Origin: Pseudomonadota bacterium
GTDB lineage: Bacteria; Pseudomonadota; Gammaproteobacteria; Steroidobacterales; Steroidobacteraceae
Assembly: GCA_021851405.1 (NCBI GenBank)
Contig: JAJZDW010000013.1
Location: 1 to 64,000, forward strand
Direction: 5' to 3'
DNA length: 64,000 nt
Shown here: piece after piece, positions 34,564-42,617 of the stretch
How positions within the stretch are numbered: position 1 is the stretch's first letter
Layout: each line of letters starts with the position of its first letter
Notes under the pieces: generated by a model
Told to the model about the DNA's origin: nothing
Seen by the model: only the letters and a program-made list of their open reading frames with translations
Databases searched by the model: none
Translations under genes and position numbers: made by a program

Positions 34564-35358
34564 GTGTTCGCCCCTTTCATGCTGCATGCCTGGCTGGTCG
34601 CCACGATGGTGGCGATCGTCGGCGGCGCGGTCGGGTTCTTCGTGGTGGCGCGGCGTGCGGCGTTCGCGGCTCACGCGCTGCCGCTCGGAGCCTTCCCCGG
34701 CGCGGCGGTGGCGAGCCTGCTCGGGGTGAACGAGCTGTTCGGACTGGCGCTGTTCAGCGGCGTCGGGGTCATCGCGATTACGCAACTGCAGCGCGGGGAG
34801 CGGCGCGAGGTGGCGAGCGCCCTGTGGCTCGCATTGGCACTCGCGGTGGGCGTGCTGCTGCTCAGCCTCTCCGGCGCCTACGCCCAGAGTCTCTACGGGT
34901 TGTTGTTCGGTGAGGTGCTCGGGATCAGCCGAGCGCAGGTGCTCGGAGTCGCGCTGCTGAGTGCGCTGGCGCTGGCGCTGCTCGCGCTGTTGGCCCGTCC
35001 GCTGCTGCTCGAGTCGCTGTCGGGCGATCTGGCCGCCGCGGCGTTCGGGCGGGCCCGCTCCCTGGAGGGCGCTTTCCTGCTCATCGTGGCGCTCTCGACG
35101 GCGATGGCGGTGCCGGTGGTCGGCGCGCTGCTCGTGTTCAGCCTGATGGTCGGCCCGGCGAGCGGTGCGCGCGCCTACACGGATCGACCGTGGCGCGCGC
35201 TGCTGCTCTCGGTGCTCCTGTCACTGGCGGTGGTGTGGTCGGCGCTGGCGCTGACCTACCTGACCGACGGGCCGGTGGGTTTTTTCGTCGGCGCGCTGAG
35301 TGCGGTGTGCTACGTGGCCGGTCGGCGGCGCAGCCTGCGCGCCGGGGCCGGATCCTGA
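34564..35358 (+). CDS. ZnuB-like metal ABC transporter permease, second copy
   Basis: A 264-residue ABC-3 family permease with about eight helices. Its family elements are AAFAAHALPLGAFPGAAVAS and AVPVVGALLVFSLMVGPASG. The start is a GTG one base after the first permease stop; an ATG at 34579 is an alternative. An open frame extending upstream overlaps the first permease and is not used. Two adjacent permease genes with one ATPase suggest a heterodimer. Followed closely by zur. Confidence 0.82.
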   Translation: MFAPFMLHAWLVATMVAIVGGAVGFFVVARRAAFAAHALPLGAFPGAAVASLLGVNELFGLALFSGVGVIAITQLQRGERREVASALWLALALAVGVLLLSLSGAYAQSLYGLLFGEVLGISRAQVLGVALLSALALALLALLARPLLLESLSGDLAAAAFGRARSLEGAFLLIVALSTAMAVPVVGALLVFSLMVGPASGARAYTDRPWRALLLSVLLSLAVVWSALALTYLTDGPVGFFVGALSAVCYVAGRRRSLRAGAGS

Positions 35359-35369
35359 GGGGCGTGCGG

Positions 35370-35885
35370 ATGAGCCCCGCCGTCAAACGGCACGCGCACC
35401 CGCTGCTCGAGCGGCTCGAGGCGGTCTGCCGACGCCGAGGTTTGCGCCTGACGCGCCAGCGTCGCGCCGTCCTGCACCAACTCGCGCTCGAGGGGCGCGC
35501 GCTCAGCGCCTATGAGCTGCTCGAGCGGCTGCGTCCCGAGGACGGCCGCTCGACGCCGGCGGGGATCTACCGCGCCCTCGAGTTCCTCATCGAGGCCGGC
35601 CTCGTGCATCGGCTCGAGTCGACCCGTTCGTTCATTCTCTGTGACCTCACCGAGCCCCCGACGGCCCCGCATGCCGGGCAGTTGCTGATCTGCCGCGCCT
35701 GTGGGACCGTCGTGGAGAGTGAAGACGCTCGTCTCACGGCAGCCGCCGAGCGACTCGGTGCGGCGCACGGGTTCGTGATCGATGCGCGCGCCGTGGAGCT
35801 CACGGGACGGTGTGCGCGCTGTCGTGCTGCGCCCCCCGGAGCGGAAGGGCGGCGCATCGCGGTGACCGATGAACCTTCGGAGTGA
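35370..35885 (+). CDS. zur: Zur/Fur-family zinc-responsive repressor
   Basis: A 171-residue Fur-family regulator. The winged helix is RRGLRLTRQRRAVLHQLALE, with STPAGIYRALEFLIEAGLVH as the recognition and wing part. The structural zinc site has two CxxC pairs: CRACG and CARC. In sequence and context (last gene of a znuACB operon headed by a 7-1-7 palindrome) it is Zur rather than Fur. It should repress the operon when zinc is plentiful. Ribosome site GAGGGG precedes the ATG at 35370. Confidence 0.87.
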   Translation: MSPAVKRHAHPLLERLEAVCRRRGLRLTRQRRAVLHQLALEGRALSAYELLERLRPEDGRSTPAGIYRALEFLIEAGLVHRLESTRSFILCDLTEPPTAPHAGQLLICRACGTVVESEDARLTAAAERLGAAHGFVIDARAVELTGRCARCRAAPPGAEGRRIAVTDEPSE

Positions 35886-35903
35886 TTGACGGAGTGAAAC
35901 CCC

Positions 35904-36803
35904 ATGACTGAGACCCGAATGAAGCGCCGCGGCGCGTCCCTCGCACTGGTGGGCGCGGCCTGTGCAGCGGTCCTGATGATTCCTCTGCGCGCGCATGCGA
36001 GTGCGGCGTCGTACACCGCGATGAGCGGCAATCCGTGCGCCGGGGCCCCGAGCGGCGCGCCGGGGCCGGCATTCATGCACATGATCCTGCATCCCGGGGC
36101 GCACTTTCAGCAACCGCCGCCCTCGGCGCGGCAGAAGGCGAGTGCGCAACGGGCGGCGGACCGCCAGCGGGCGCGTGATTGGGCGGACCTGTGCCGCTAC
36201 CGCGCCGCGGATCAGGCGCTGCATCACCGGGCGCGGGTGGTGTTCATGGGGGATTCGATCACGGACTTCTGGCAGGACGCCGATCCGGCCTTCTTTACGC
36301 ATGGCATCGTGGACCGCGGGATCAGCGGCCAGACGAGCGCACAGATGCTGGTGCGGTTCTGGCCGGACGTGATCGCGCTGCATCCGAAGGTGGTGCAGAT
36401 CCTCGCGGGCACCAACGATATTGCCGGCAACACCGGTCCGACCACGGAGCACCAGTACGAGGATGACATCCGCGCCATGGTGACTCTGGCCGAGGCGAAT
36501 CACATCCACGTCATCCTCGGGTCGATGCCGCCGGCCGTGCGCTTCTGGTGGGCACCGAAGTATCACCCCGCCGCCGAGATCCGTCGGCTGAACGGCTGGC
36601 TGCGCGCCTACGCGAAGCGCCACCACCTGCGCTTCGTCGATTACTACGCGCATCTGGTCAGCCCGAGCGGCCGCTTCCGCCAGCGTCTCTCCAATGACGG
36701 CGTGCACCCGAATCGCAACGGGTTCCGGGTGATGAGCGCTCTGGCGCGCCGGGCGATCGAGGCGCCCTGGCCGCACTCGCCGGTGCAGAGCGCTCAACGG
36801 TGA
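35904..36803 (+). CDS. Secreted SGNH/GDSL-family hydrolase
   Basis: A 299-residue exported esterase-like protein. The signal peptide is SLALVGAACAAVLMIPLRAH ending in AHA. A Pro/Ala-rich segment follows, then the SGNH blocks: FMGDSITDFW (catalytic S118), GISGQTSAQ (Gly), AGTNDIAGN (Asn) and DGVHPNRNG (Asp, His). All four block residues are present, so it should be active. Close relatives are lysophospholipase L1-like or platelet-activating-factor acetylhydrolase-like proteins; the actual ester substrate is unknown. It follows zur by 18 bases and may be read through from that operon. Confidence 0.83.
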   Translation: MTETRMKRRGASLALVGAACAAVLMIPLRAHASAASYTAMSGNPCAGAPSGAPGPAFMHMILHPGAHFQQPPPSARQKASAQRAADRQRARDWADLCRYRAADQALHHRARVVFMGDSITDFWQDADPAFFTHGIVDRGISGQTSAQMLVRFWPDVIALHPKVVQILAGTNDIAGNTGPTTEHQYEDDIRAMVTLAEANHIHVILGSMPPAVRFWWAPKYHPAAEIRRLNGWLRAYAKRHHLRFVDYYAHLVSPSGRFRQRLSNDGVHPNRNGFRVMSALARRAIEAPWPHSPVQSAQR

Positions 36804-37108
36804 GCGCGGCGGACCGTGGGCACCGGTGCGAGCCGGTGACGGCCGCGGGACGCGGCCGATGGGCGGTCAGCGCTCCGCGAGCCTGAACACGAGTGCGTGA
36901 GCGCGCATGTTCCGTGCGGGCTCGCCGCGGTTTTGGCCCGGGGTCACGGGCCGCGCGGGTCGCAGTCGACGGGGCGTGTGAGCGGCGGGGTACTGCCACC
37001 GAAGTGGAACGTGAGCCCGCGGGCGACCGTTGAACCGGTCGAGGCGCGAGAACTCGCGGGGGACCCCGAGCAGAGGACGGGCGAAGGTGAGGAGGCCACT
37101 GCGCCGCT
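36804..37108. other. intergenic between convergent genes, nothing recognised
   Basis: About 300 very GC-rich bases between the SGNH hydrolase and the convergent HiPIP gene. No coding signal stands out. The right edge runs into a long hairpin that probably terminates the HiPIP transcript. Confidence 0.4.
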
Positions 37109-37139
37109 GCGCCGCTGCGGTCAGTGACCGCAGCGGCGC
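37109..37139 (-). terminator. 15-bp hairpin after the HiPIP gene
   Basis: A perfect inverted repeat: GCGCCGCTGCGGTCA at 37109-37123, one centre base, and the complement at 37125-37139. It lies 16 bases beyond the HiPIP stop on the minus strand. The unpaired loop would have to open a few central pairs. No strong T tract follows. Confidence 0.6.
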
Positions 37140-37155
37140 TCGGCGTCAGAGGAGC

Positions 37156-37512
37156 TCAGCTGCGCGCGTTGAACGACGCGCACCAGCCATCGGCGTTCAC
37201 CGAGTAGCCGGCGTAGATCTGGCAGCCTGCATAGCCGGTTTTCTCCCCCGGGGTGCCGAGGAAAAAGCGGCACATCGCGCAACGATCGCCCGGCTTGAAG
37301 GCCGGGAATTTCTTGCGATCGACGGCGCTGGCATGCGCGCGGTAGCCGAGGGACTTGGCGAGCGGATCGCTCTCGGACAAGTGCGGCAGTTTTTCACCGG
37401 CGGCAGACGCGGTACGCGGTCGCAGACCGACCACGGCGACGGATGCCGCAACGGCAGCCGAGGCGAGAAAGGCGCGGCGAGAGGGATCAGTACGATTCTT
37501 CGAGTCGGACAC
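37156..37512 (-). CDS. High-potential iron-sulfur protein (HiPIP)
   Basis: A 118-residue periplasmic electron carrier. It has a Tat signal peptide (SRRAFLAS with twin Arg, then a hydrophobic stretch ending TASA). The mature domain has the four cluster Cys: C78 and C81 (RCAMCRFF), C97 (AGCQIY) and C111 (DGWCASF), spaced as in HiPIPs. These one-electron carriers are typical of phototrophic and sulfur- or iron-oxidising proteobacteria, where they link the bc1 complex to reaction centres or oxidases. The GTG start at 37512 has a GGAGG ribosome site six bases upstream. Confidence 0.92.
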   Translation of the reverse strand: MSDSKNRTDPSRRAFLASAAVAASVAVVGLRPRTASAAGEKLPHLSESDPLAKSLGYRAHASAVDRKKFPAFKPGDRCAMCRFFLGTPGEKTGYAGCQIYAGYSVNADGWCASFNARS

Positions 37513-37664
37513 AGCAGACCTCCAAATCGGCGGGTGAGCTAAGTATCGGTCAAGCCTTGCGGTCGTGGCAACCATCGCGGCGCGCGAGAAGTACCTATGG
37601 CAGGTGCGGGGGGATTGCCGGTACCCGGTCCGCAACGGACGGATGCGCCCGGGCCTCGTCAGAT

Positions 37665-38309
37665 TCATCGTGCGCGGCGCAGAGTGAGATTGATGCGCTG
37701 GCGTCCGAGGCGGGGATGTTGCCCATCGGCGACAGGCGCCACCCCGTGGAAGGCGAGGCGCGCCGGGCCGCCCCAGACCACGACGTCGCCGTGGGTCAGC
37801 GGCAGTCGCAGCGGCCGGTTTCGGCGTGTGTCGCCGCCAAAGAGGAAGACCGCCGGCAACCCCAGCGAGACCGACACGATGGGCGCATTGAAATCACGCT
37901 CGTCCCGATCCTGGTGCAGGGACATGCGAGCGCCGGGGGTGTAAGCATTGATGAGGCAGGCATCGGGCTCAAAGGACTCGAAGCCGGCGGCCCGTGCCGC
38001 CGCGACCGCTACTTCGCGCAGCGGCGCGGGCAGCGCGGGCCAGGGCTCCCCGCGCTGCGGATCCAGCGCGCTGTAGCGGTAACCGCACCGATCCGAGATC
38101 CAGCCGAGCGGGCCGCAATTGGTCATGGCGACGGACATCCGCTGGCCTCCCGGGGTCATCAGGTGTCGCAGTGGTGCTGCGGCGGTGACTCGGGTGATCG
38201 CCTCGAGCAGCGCATCCTCCCAGGTGAGGGCAAAGCCTTCGAGCCAGGCGAGCCCCACAGGCAGGGGCCGCGGGGCGTCACTCGAGGTGAAGAGATCAGA
38301 CTCCTGCAT
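37665..38309 (-). CDS. alkB: AlkB, Fe(II)/2-oxoglutarate-dependent DNA repair dioxygenase
   Basis: A 214-residue protein of the AlkB family, which removes 1-methyladenine and 3-methylcytosine from DNA by oxidative demethylation. The iron ligands are H132 and D134 (SLHQDRDERD) and H188 (LAFHGVAP); the 2-oxoglutarate arginines are R205 and R211 in RQRINLTLRR. Spacing matches Escherichia coli AlkB. DCLINAYTPGARM-type and WPALPAPL segments also agree. A truncated IS3-family element lies directly upstream, so its native promoter was probably displaced. The transposase frame runs 14 bases into this gene. Confidence 0.92.
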   Translation of the reverse strand: MQESDLFTSSDAPRPLPVGLAWLEGFALTWEDALLEAITRVTAAAPLRHLMTPGGQRMSVAMTNCGPLGWISDRCGYRYSALDPQRGEPWPALPAPLREVAVAAARAAGFESFEPDACLINAYTPGARMSLHQDRDERDFNAPIVSVSLGLPAVFLFGGDTRRNRPLRLPLTHGDVVVWGGPARLAFHGVAPVADGQHPRLGRQRINLTLRRAR

Positions 38310-39249
38310 CCTGGTGTGATCCGAGCTTCGGGTCTCGCCTCAAGCACAAAAATCCAGACACTCCCCGTGCGCGCATCGCCGCAGCGGTGCCGCCGTGCAC
38401 GGCGGCCGGGGTCATCAAGCCGATGCCGCTGTGGCGGTGTTCGTGGTTGTACCAGTGAAAGAACTGCTGGCAGTGCGCGCGGGCGTCCTCGATCGAGCCG
38501 AACCGCTCAGGGAAATCGGGACGGTATTTCAGGGTCTTGAACTGCGCCTCAGAGTACGGATTGTCATCTGAGACGTGTGGACGGCTGTGGGTCTTGGCGA
38601 CCTCCAGATCGATCAGCAGCGCCGCCACGGGCTTTGAACGCATGCTCGTGCCGCGATCGGCGTGCAGTGTGAGCGTCCCCGGTGCGATGTTCTGCTTCTG
38701 CAGAGTCTCGGCGATGAACTGCTCGGCGAGTTCTGCCGATTCGCGCAGCGCGAGCATCCATCCGACGACGTAGCGGCTGAAGATGTCGAGGATGACGTAC
38801 AAGTGGAAGTGGACCCATCTGGCCGGACCCTTCAACTTTGTACTGTCCCAACTCCAGACTTCCCTGGGCCGCACCGCAAGCAGCTCGGGCTTGGCGTAGA
38901 CGGGGTGCACGCGTTGATTGCGTCGCTCCCCGCCTTGGTTGCGGGCCGCCAGCAGCCGGTACATCGTGCGAATCGAGCCGTGATAACGGCCTTCGTCGAG
39001 CAATGTGGCATAGACCGTGGGCGGGGCCACATCGGCGAAGCGCTCGCTATCGAGTACCCCGAGCAGCAGCTCCTGCTCGGAGTTCGAGAGGGCCAACGGG
39101 GGTCGCGACCTTGCACGCGATGCGCGCCGTGGGCCAATGGCCCGATGCCGGACTCGATCGCGATACACGAACCCACGGTTCAGCCCGAACGCCCGGCAGG
39201 CGGCTTTGAGCCCGACATGCGGGGCGAGATCGGCGACAGCGAGCATCAT
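38296..39249 (-). CDS. IS3-family OrfB transposase (DDE), altered C-terminus
   Basis: About 317 residues from the ATG at 39249. The integrase core has the first acidic residue in VWSWDSTKLKG, the second in TLHADRGTSMRSKPVA, then SDDNPYSEAQFKTLKYRPDF with the catalytic Glu, and WYNHEHRHSGIGLMTPAAVH. The last about 20 residues (after AAAMRARG) do not fit the family, whose C-terminus usually continues with AHPERFV-like sequence, so the 3' end is probably lost. The frame runs into the start of alkB. Unlikely to move by itself because OrfA is also broken. Confidence 0.78.
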   Translation of the reverse strand: MMLAVADLAPHVGLKAACRAFGLNRGFVYRDRVRHRAIGPRRASRARSRPPLALSNSEQELLLGVLDSERFADVAPPTVYATLLDEGRYHGSIRTMYRLLAARNQGGERRNQRVHPVYAKPELLAVRPREVWSWDSTKLKGPARWVHFHLYVILDIFSRYVVGWMLALRESAELAEQFIAETLQKQNIAPGTLTLHADRGTSMRSKPVAALLIDLEVAKTHSRPHVSDDNPYSEAQFKTLKYRPDFPERFGSIEDARAHCQQFFHWYNHEHRHSGIGLMTPAAVHGGTAAAMRARGVSGFLCLRRDPKLGSHQDAGV

Positions 39250-39705
39250 TCCTCTTCGCTCCTGTCGTCCGATGTCGGCAGACCCAGGGCCACACAGAGT
39301 TTTTTTTGGGCCTCGATGATCAGCTCCGCGCGCTCGAGCTTGCGCCGCAGGCGGGCGTTGTCGCGATTGAGCTGCTCGATCTGCCGGGCTGACGGGTCGG
39401 GCTTCGGTCCACGCTTTTTTGGGGGCTCGCGCCACCCGATCGGCCGCCTCGAGCTGCTTGCGCCAGCTCGAGAGCATCGAGGAATAAATGCGCTTGCTAC
39501 GCAGGAACGCGCCCAGCGTGCCGGCCGCCTTGCATCGGTCGGCCTCGACCAGGAGCACGCGCTTCTCGCCGGCGGAAAACCTGCGCCGCCGAGCGACCGC
39601 CACGACCTCTGGGTCCGGCCGCGCCGCGGCCCCGGGCATCCCTTCACTCGCCCTTCGGGTTCCTTCCGGGATGCCCGGACTGAGAGTGGACCGATCGTGG
39701 CTCAT
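39246..39705 (-). pseudogene. IS3-family OrfA (HTH), split by a frameshift
   Basis: The first part starts MSHDRSTLSPGIPEGTR and reads RRRRFSAGEKRVLLVEADRC then LSSWRKQLEAAD, the HTH half of an IS3 OrfA. The second half, EPPKKRGPKPDPSARQIEQL and the zipper NRDNARLRRKLERAELIIEA, lies one frame away and ends at 39246-39248. The switch falls in a CCCCCAAAAAAG run at about 39410-39422. A net gain of one base relative to the ancestor explains it; a programmed +1 shift is less likely, since IS3 elements use a -1 shift at the OrfA/OrfB junction. Confidence 0.7.
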
Positions 39706-39729
39706 CGAAAAATCCAGTACTGCTGCCAT

Positions 39730-40041
39730 GAGTGATACTACCTTGGACTGTAAATTCCAGAAGGCAGGTATTCCAGCTCACATTGGCACAGGGGGGAGAC
39801 GCAGACCGCCAGTTCCCGTCCACCACCCCCGATGCTCCAATTCGATAGGCCGATTTTCGACTTGCCTCCCGACCTAAACGATTGCCAACCCTCTGCCGAT
39901 CCAGCACCCGGATCCCCCCGAGCTACAGCCCCAATTGGGCACCTAGACTCTTTGAGCGTATGGATGCATCATATTTATGCGCTGGCCAGTGGCCGGTGTC
40001 GCGTTGCGGACGGTTCCGCTGTTAGTAAGAGGTATGCTTTC
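39730..40041. other. intergenic stretch inside the island, nothing recognised
   Basis: About 310 bases of lower GC content than the rest of the window between the IS and the 131-residue gene. An open frame extends from 39832 into the next gene but has no protein-like character before 40042. A ribosome site (AGAGG, at about 40028) belongs to the next gene. Confidence 0.4.
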
Positions 40042-40437
40042 ATGCCCACTCCCGCTAAAGGGGCGTCCGCTCCTTCCAAATCCGTCCCGGTTGAGTATCA
40101 GGAGATCCTCGTAAGGCGAGATGGGAACCGCCCCATCTCGTTCGCGGGCCAAACGCTTGCAAAGGTCTCGATGAGCGGAGGTGTCACGGGTTGGTCCATT
40201 ACTGCGGCCCTATATAACACCCGTGGCGGCAAATTTGTCGCCGCCATCTCCAAGGCCAATTCCGTCATTGAGTTCAGCCAGGGAATCCAGGACCCCGAAA
40301 CGGCACATGGCGGGGCATTCCACAAAGCCCAGGTCTTCGATACTTTCGATGAAGCAATCTCCTGGTTTCGCCCAGGCCGTCTGACTGACGCTCTTCGCAA
40401 ACAGCTCGGGCTAGACGAGCCAGAACGCATCGAGTAA
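40042..40437 (+). CDS. Hypothetical 131-residue protein upstream of the RelA/SpoT-domain gene
   Basis: A soluble protein starting MPTPAKGASAPSKSVPVE. Its body reads FAGQTLAKVSMSGGVTGWSI and TAALYNTRGGKFVAAISKAN, and its C-terminus FDTFDEAISWFRPGRLTD. The beta-rich first half and helical end look like a compact small domain. No family is recognised with confidence. It lies 84 bases before a RelA/SpoT-domain gene on the same strand, where toxic alarmone synthetases often have a neutralising partner, so an antitoxin role is possible but unproven. The ATG at 40042 has AGAGG about nine bases upstream. Confidence 0.6.
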   Translation: MPTPAKGASAPSKSVPVEYQEILVRRDGNRPISFAGQTLAKVSMSGGVTGWSITAALYNTRGGKFVAAISKANSVIEFSQGIQDPETAHGGAFHKAQVFDTFDEAISWFRPGRLTDALRKQLGLDEPERIE

Positions 40438-40521
40438 TACTGGTGAGTAACCGAGATCCGGAGCGGAGGAGCCCGGGATGTCGGTCGGTTCTGGTCTCGA
40501 GTTATCCAACCCAGGAAAGCC

Positions 40522-41637
40522 ATGACATTTCCGAAGCCAGAATATTCGCGGGGTCAAGTAAACAGGGCCGGCGAGATTCTGCGCGCGTATGCCCAGTCGA
40601 CCGAACCGGTCTCAATTGAACAGTTGGATGAATGGGACTGGGCCTATAAGGTCCTCGCCAACTGGCGCGCCTGCCACAACTACCCCATCAACACGTTCCA
40701 AGCGACTCTGAGAAGCAGGCTCAAGTCCATAGACAGCAATGCAACTGTTGCTCAGCGATTAAAGCGATTGCCGTCAATCGCACTTAAGCTAAAGAGATTT
40801 GATGGGATGCAGCTTGCCAGGATGCAGGATATCGGTGGACTTCGCGCAATCTTGGGCAGCATAAAACAGGTCCGGCGACTTGAACATGTGTACCGAGATC
40901 GAACATTTCAGCATGAGCTGGTCTCTTGGAAAGACTACATTGCTGAGCCAAAAGATGATGGCTACAGAAGCATTCATCTCATATATCGGTATAGGAATTC
41001 GAAAGTGCAATCTTACGACGGACTGCTGCTGGAACTACAGCTTAGAACCAAGCTGCAGCATGCCTGGGCCACGGCTGTCGAGACCATGGGGACATTCCTG
41101 GGTCAAGCCCTGAAGTCTGGCCAAGGTGAGGGTCAGTGGCGGTCGTTCTTCGCAGTCACCGGGTCTGCACTTGCTCATCTTGAAGGCTCCCCACCGGTGC
41201 CTGGGCATGAGTCTTTGTCGCGGAGCGAGACATTTCTGCGAGTTGCAGAGACAGAAGCTCAATTAAACGTTCTTGAAAAGCTCCGAGGATTCTCAGTTGC
41301 CGCAGAAAAGATAACAACCGAAAAGGGTCACGGCGTTTTTCACCTGGTTGTTTTAAATTCGGCCGACAAATCTGTATCCATTCGCCCGTATGCAATGACC
41401 CGACTCGAACAGGCGAATGCAGACTACGCTGATGTCGAGAAGCAAGCCCAAGCCGGGGAGCCTGTGGAGGCTGTATTGGTGTCGGCCGGCCCCGTGGAAG
41501 CCCTGAAGAGAGCGTATCCCAACTATTTTCTGGATACCAATGAGTTTGTTGCTCAGATTGATAGGGTAATCCAAGAAGCCAAACGCCCGCCGCTTAACAG
41601 GACCCTAAGTCGGCGAAAGGTAGTTGCCCCTAAGTAA
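40522..41637 (+). CDS. RelA/SpoT synthetase-domain protein (toxSAS-like candidate)
   Basis: A 371-residue protein with a (p)ppGpp-synthetase-like nucleotidyltransferase domain at about 55-215. Family landmarks are MQDIGGLRAIL (D103), SWKDYIAEPKDDGYRSIHLI (K137, Y148, R149, H152), and LELQLRTKLQHAWATAVET (E171, H180). No HD hydrolase, TGS or ACT domain is present, so it is not a housekeeping Rel. The ~150 residues after the synthetase domain are helical and not recognised. Such standalone proteins in mobile islands include toxSAS toxins that make (pp)pApp or pyrophosphorylate tRNA, some being phage-triggered such as CapRel. Activity and target cannot be told from sequence. Confidence 0.78.
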   Translation: MTFPKPEYSRGQVNRAGEILRAYAQSTEPVSIEQLDEWDWAYKVLANWRACHNYPINTFQATLRSRLKSIDSNATVAQRLKRLPSIALKLKRFDGMQLARMQDIGGLRAILGSIKQVRRLEHVYRDRTFQHELVSWKDYIAEPKDDGYRSIHLIYRYRNSKVQSYDGLLLELQLRTKLQHAWATAVETMGTFLGQALKSGQGEGQWRSFFAVTGSALAHLEGSPPVPGHESLSRSETFLRVAETEAQLNVLEKLRGFSVAAEKITTEKGHGVFHLVVLNSADKSVSIRPYAMTRLEQANADYADVEKQAQAGEPVEAVLVSAGPVEALKRAYPNYFLDTNEFVAQIDRVIQEAKRPPLNRTLSRRKVVAPK

Positions 41638-41649
41638 CTACCGTGACTG

Positions 41650-41841
41650 GAAACGTCACGGTCTAAGGCGAACGGCTCGACAGAGATTACCCTGCTGCGC
41701 CACCAGGACTTCGTTGAAGCGATTCTGAAGTATCACAGTGGAAGTGTGAATGCGGAGCAGCTGGCTCGGTGGTACCTGATTCCCGGGTACTCACGCATCG
41801 AGCACCTAGATGCGCTCGCGATGGCGTCACCCGGGCAATAA
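41650..41841 (+). pseudogene. protein-coding fragment of unknown family
   Basis: A 60-residue open frame without a proper start whose sequence looks like real protein: EITLLRHQDFVEAILKYHSG, SVNAEQLARWYLIPGYSRIE, HLDALAMASPGQ, ending at a TAA (41839-41841). No ribosome site or ATG/GTG fits its beginning. It is probably the 3' end of a gene whose upstream part was lost. No family is recognised. Confidence 0.35.
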
Positions 41842-41979
41842 GGTGCCATCCTCCAGCAGCCGCATGCTTGGGCACAAATGGGACATCAACTACCCATCAT
41901 CATCGCCAGCCGATCGGCATAAGACCTGATTCGCGGAGTTTGAGCGCCGTGACTGATACGTTTCCAATGGGAGTTCAAT

Positions 41980-42270
41980 TTGACACCAAAAGAGGAATGG
42001 GGCGCATCTCTTCTCGAGTTTGAGCAGGCTCATGAGCGAACTGTCTTCGAGGTTGCGGCATGGCGCGGCCTGCAGAGTTCCAGGAAGACGCTGAGTCAGA
42101 GCATGATTAGCCACGGGATGGCGAGAAATGAGGCGCAGGGAGCATTCGATGGAATGATGGCCGATCACACAGAGAGATTCACTACGGCCCTGAAGGAGGA
42201 GAGCACGCGCTGGCAATCCTGTCTCAATCTGCTCCGCGCTTACCCTGATGTGCTGACATCGAACGATTGA
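41980..42270 (+). CDS. Hypothetical 96-residue helical protein
   Basis: A small, probably all-helical protein (MTPKEEWGASLLEFEQAHER, TVFEVAAWRGLQSSRKTLSQ, EESTRWQSCLNLLRAYPDVL). The TTG start at 41980 has GGGAG six bases upstream, which is why it is preferred over no gene. No family is recognised. It lies between the RelA/SpoT-domain gene and a ParE module within the island and is convergent with the latter. Confidence 0.5.
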   Translation: MTPKEEWGASLLEFEQAHERTVFEVAAWRGLQSSRKTLSQSMISHGMARNEAQGAFDGMMADHTERFTTALKEESTRWQSCLNLLRAYPDVLTSND

Positions 42271-42272
42271 CG

Positions 42273-42617
42273 TCATCTCCTCAAGAGGGGCGTACTTGTA
42301 AACGTTGATTCCGATCCTGTCTGCCGGCGCTCCTTCCATGCGCGTGGATGGCGGCTACCGTGCAATACCGCTACGACGATAATGGCATCCTCATCAATTT
42401 GGTAAAAGACGCCGAACGGGAAGCGCCTAATGAGAGCACGTCGGACCGATTTGTGAACCGCTGTTAACGCGCTGGGCTGTTCCGCAATCGTATTGATGGT
42501 GGCTTGCACCTGGTCAACGAATTGCACTCCGAGGCCAGGTTCGTTTGCCTCGTACCACAGAGCAGCCTCGGCCACGTCCTGTTCTGCTTCAGGCCGGAGA
42601 CGGACCTCTACCGTCAC
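42273..42617 (-). CDS. ParE/RelE-family toxin
   Basis: A 114-residue RelE/ParE-superfamily protein: VRLRPEAEQDVAEAALWYEA at the N-terminus, then AVHKSVRRALIRRFPFGVFY and IIVVAVLHGSRHPRAWKER. The pattern RRFPFxVFYxID...VLHxSRxPxxWxxR is characteristic of ParE-like toxins, which act on gyrase or, in RelE relatives, on ribosome-bound mRNA. The GTG start overlaps the antitoxin stop, so the pair is translationally coupled. Confidence 0.88.
   Translation of the reverse strand: MTVEVRLRPEAEQDVAEAALWYEANEPGLGVQFVDQVQATINTIAEQPSALTAVHKSVRRALIRRFPFGVFYQIDEDAIIVVAVLHGSRHPRAWKERRQTGSESTFTSTPLLRR

Larger units (their letters stand above)
38296..39729 (-). mobile_element. IS3-family insertion sequence, damaged
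   Basis: An element with the two-gene plan of IS3: an OrfA (HTH and leucine-zipper protein) and an OrfB (DDE transposase) whose start overlaps the OrfA stop as ATGA. OrfA is broken by a frameshift in a C5A6 run. OrfB ends in residues that do not match the usual transposase C-terminus. Terminal inverted repeats could not be found by eye; a 10-bp direct repeat AAAAATCCAG occurs near both edges (38348-38357, 39709-39718), of unknown meaning. It marks the left end of the genomic island. Confidence 0.75.

Noticed and set aside
37443..38540. A 365-codon plus-strand open frame across HiPIP, alkB and the IS edge
   Set aside because: It spans three unrelated loci antisense to well-supported genes and has no domain.
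38348..39718. The 10-bp direct repeat AAAAATCCAG near both ends of the IS as a target-site duplication
   Set aside because: IS3 elements duplicate 3-5 bp, and both copies lie within the open frame rather than outside recognisable inverted repeats.
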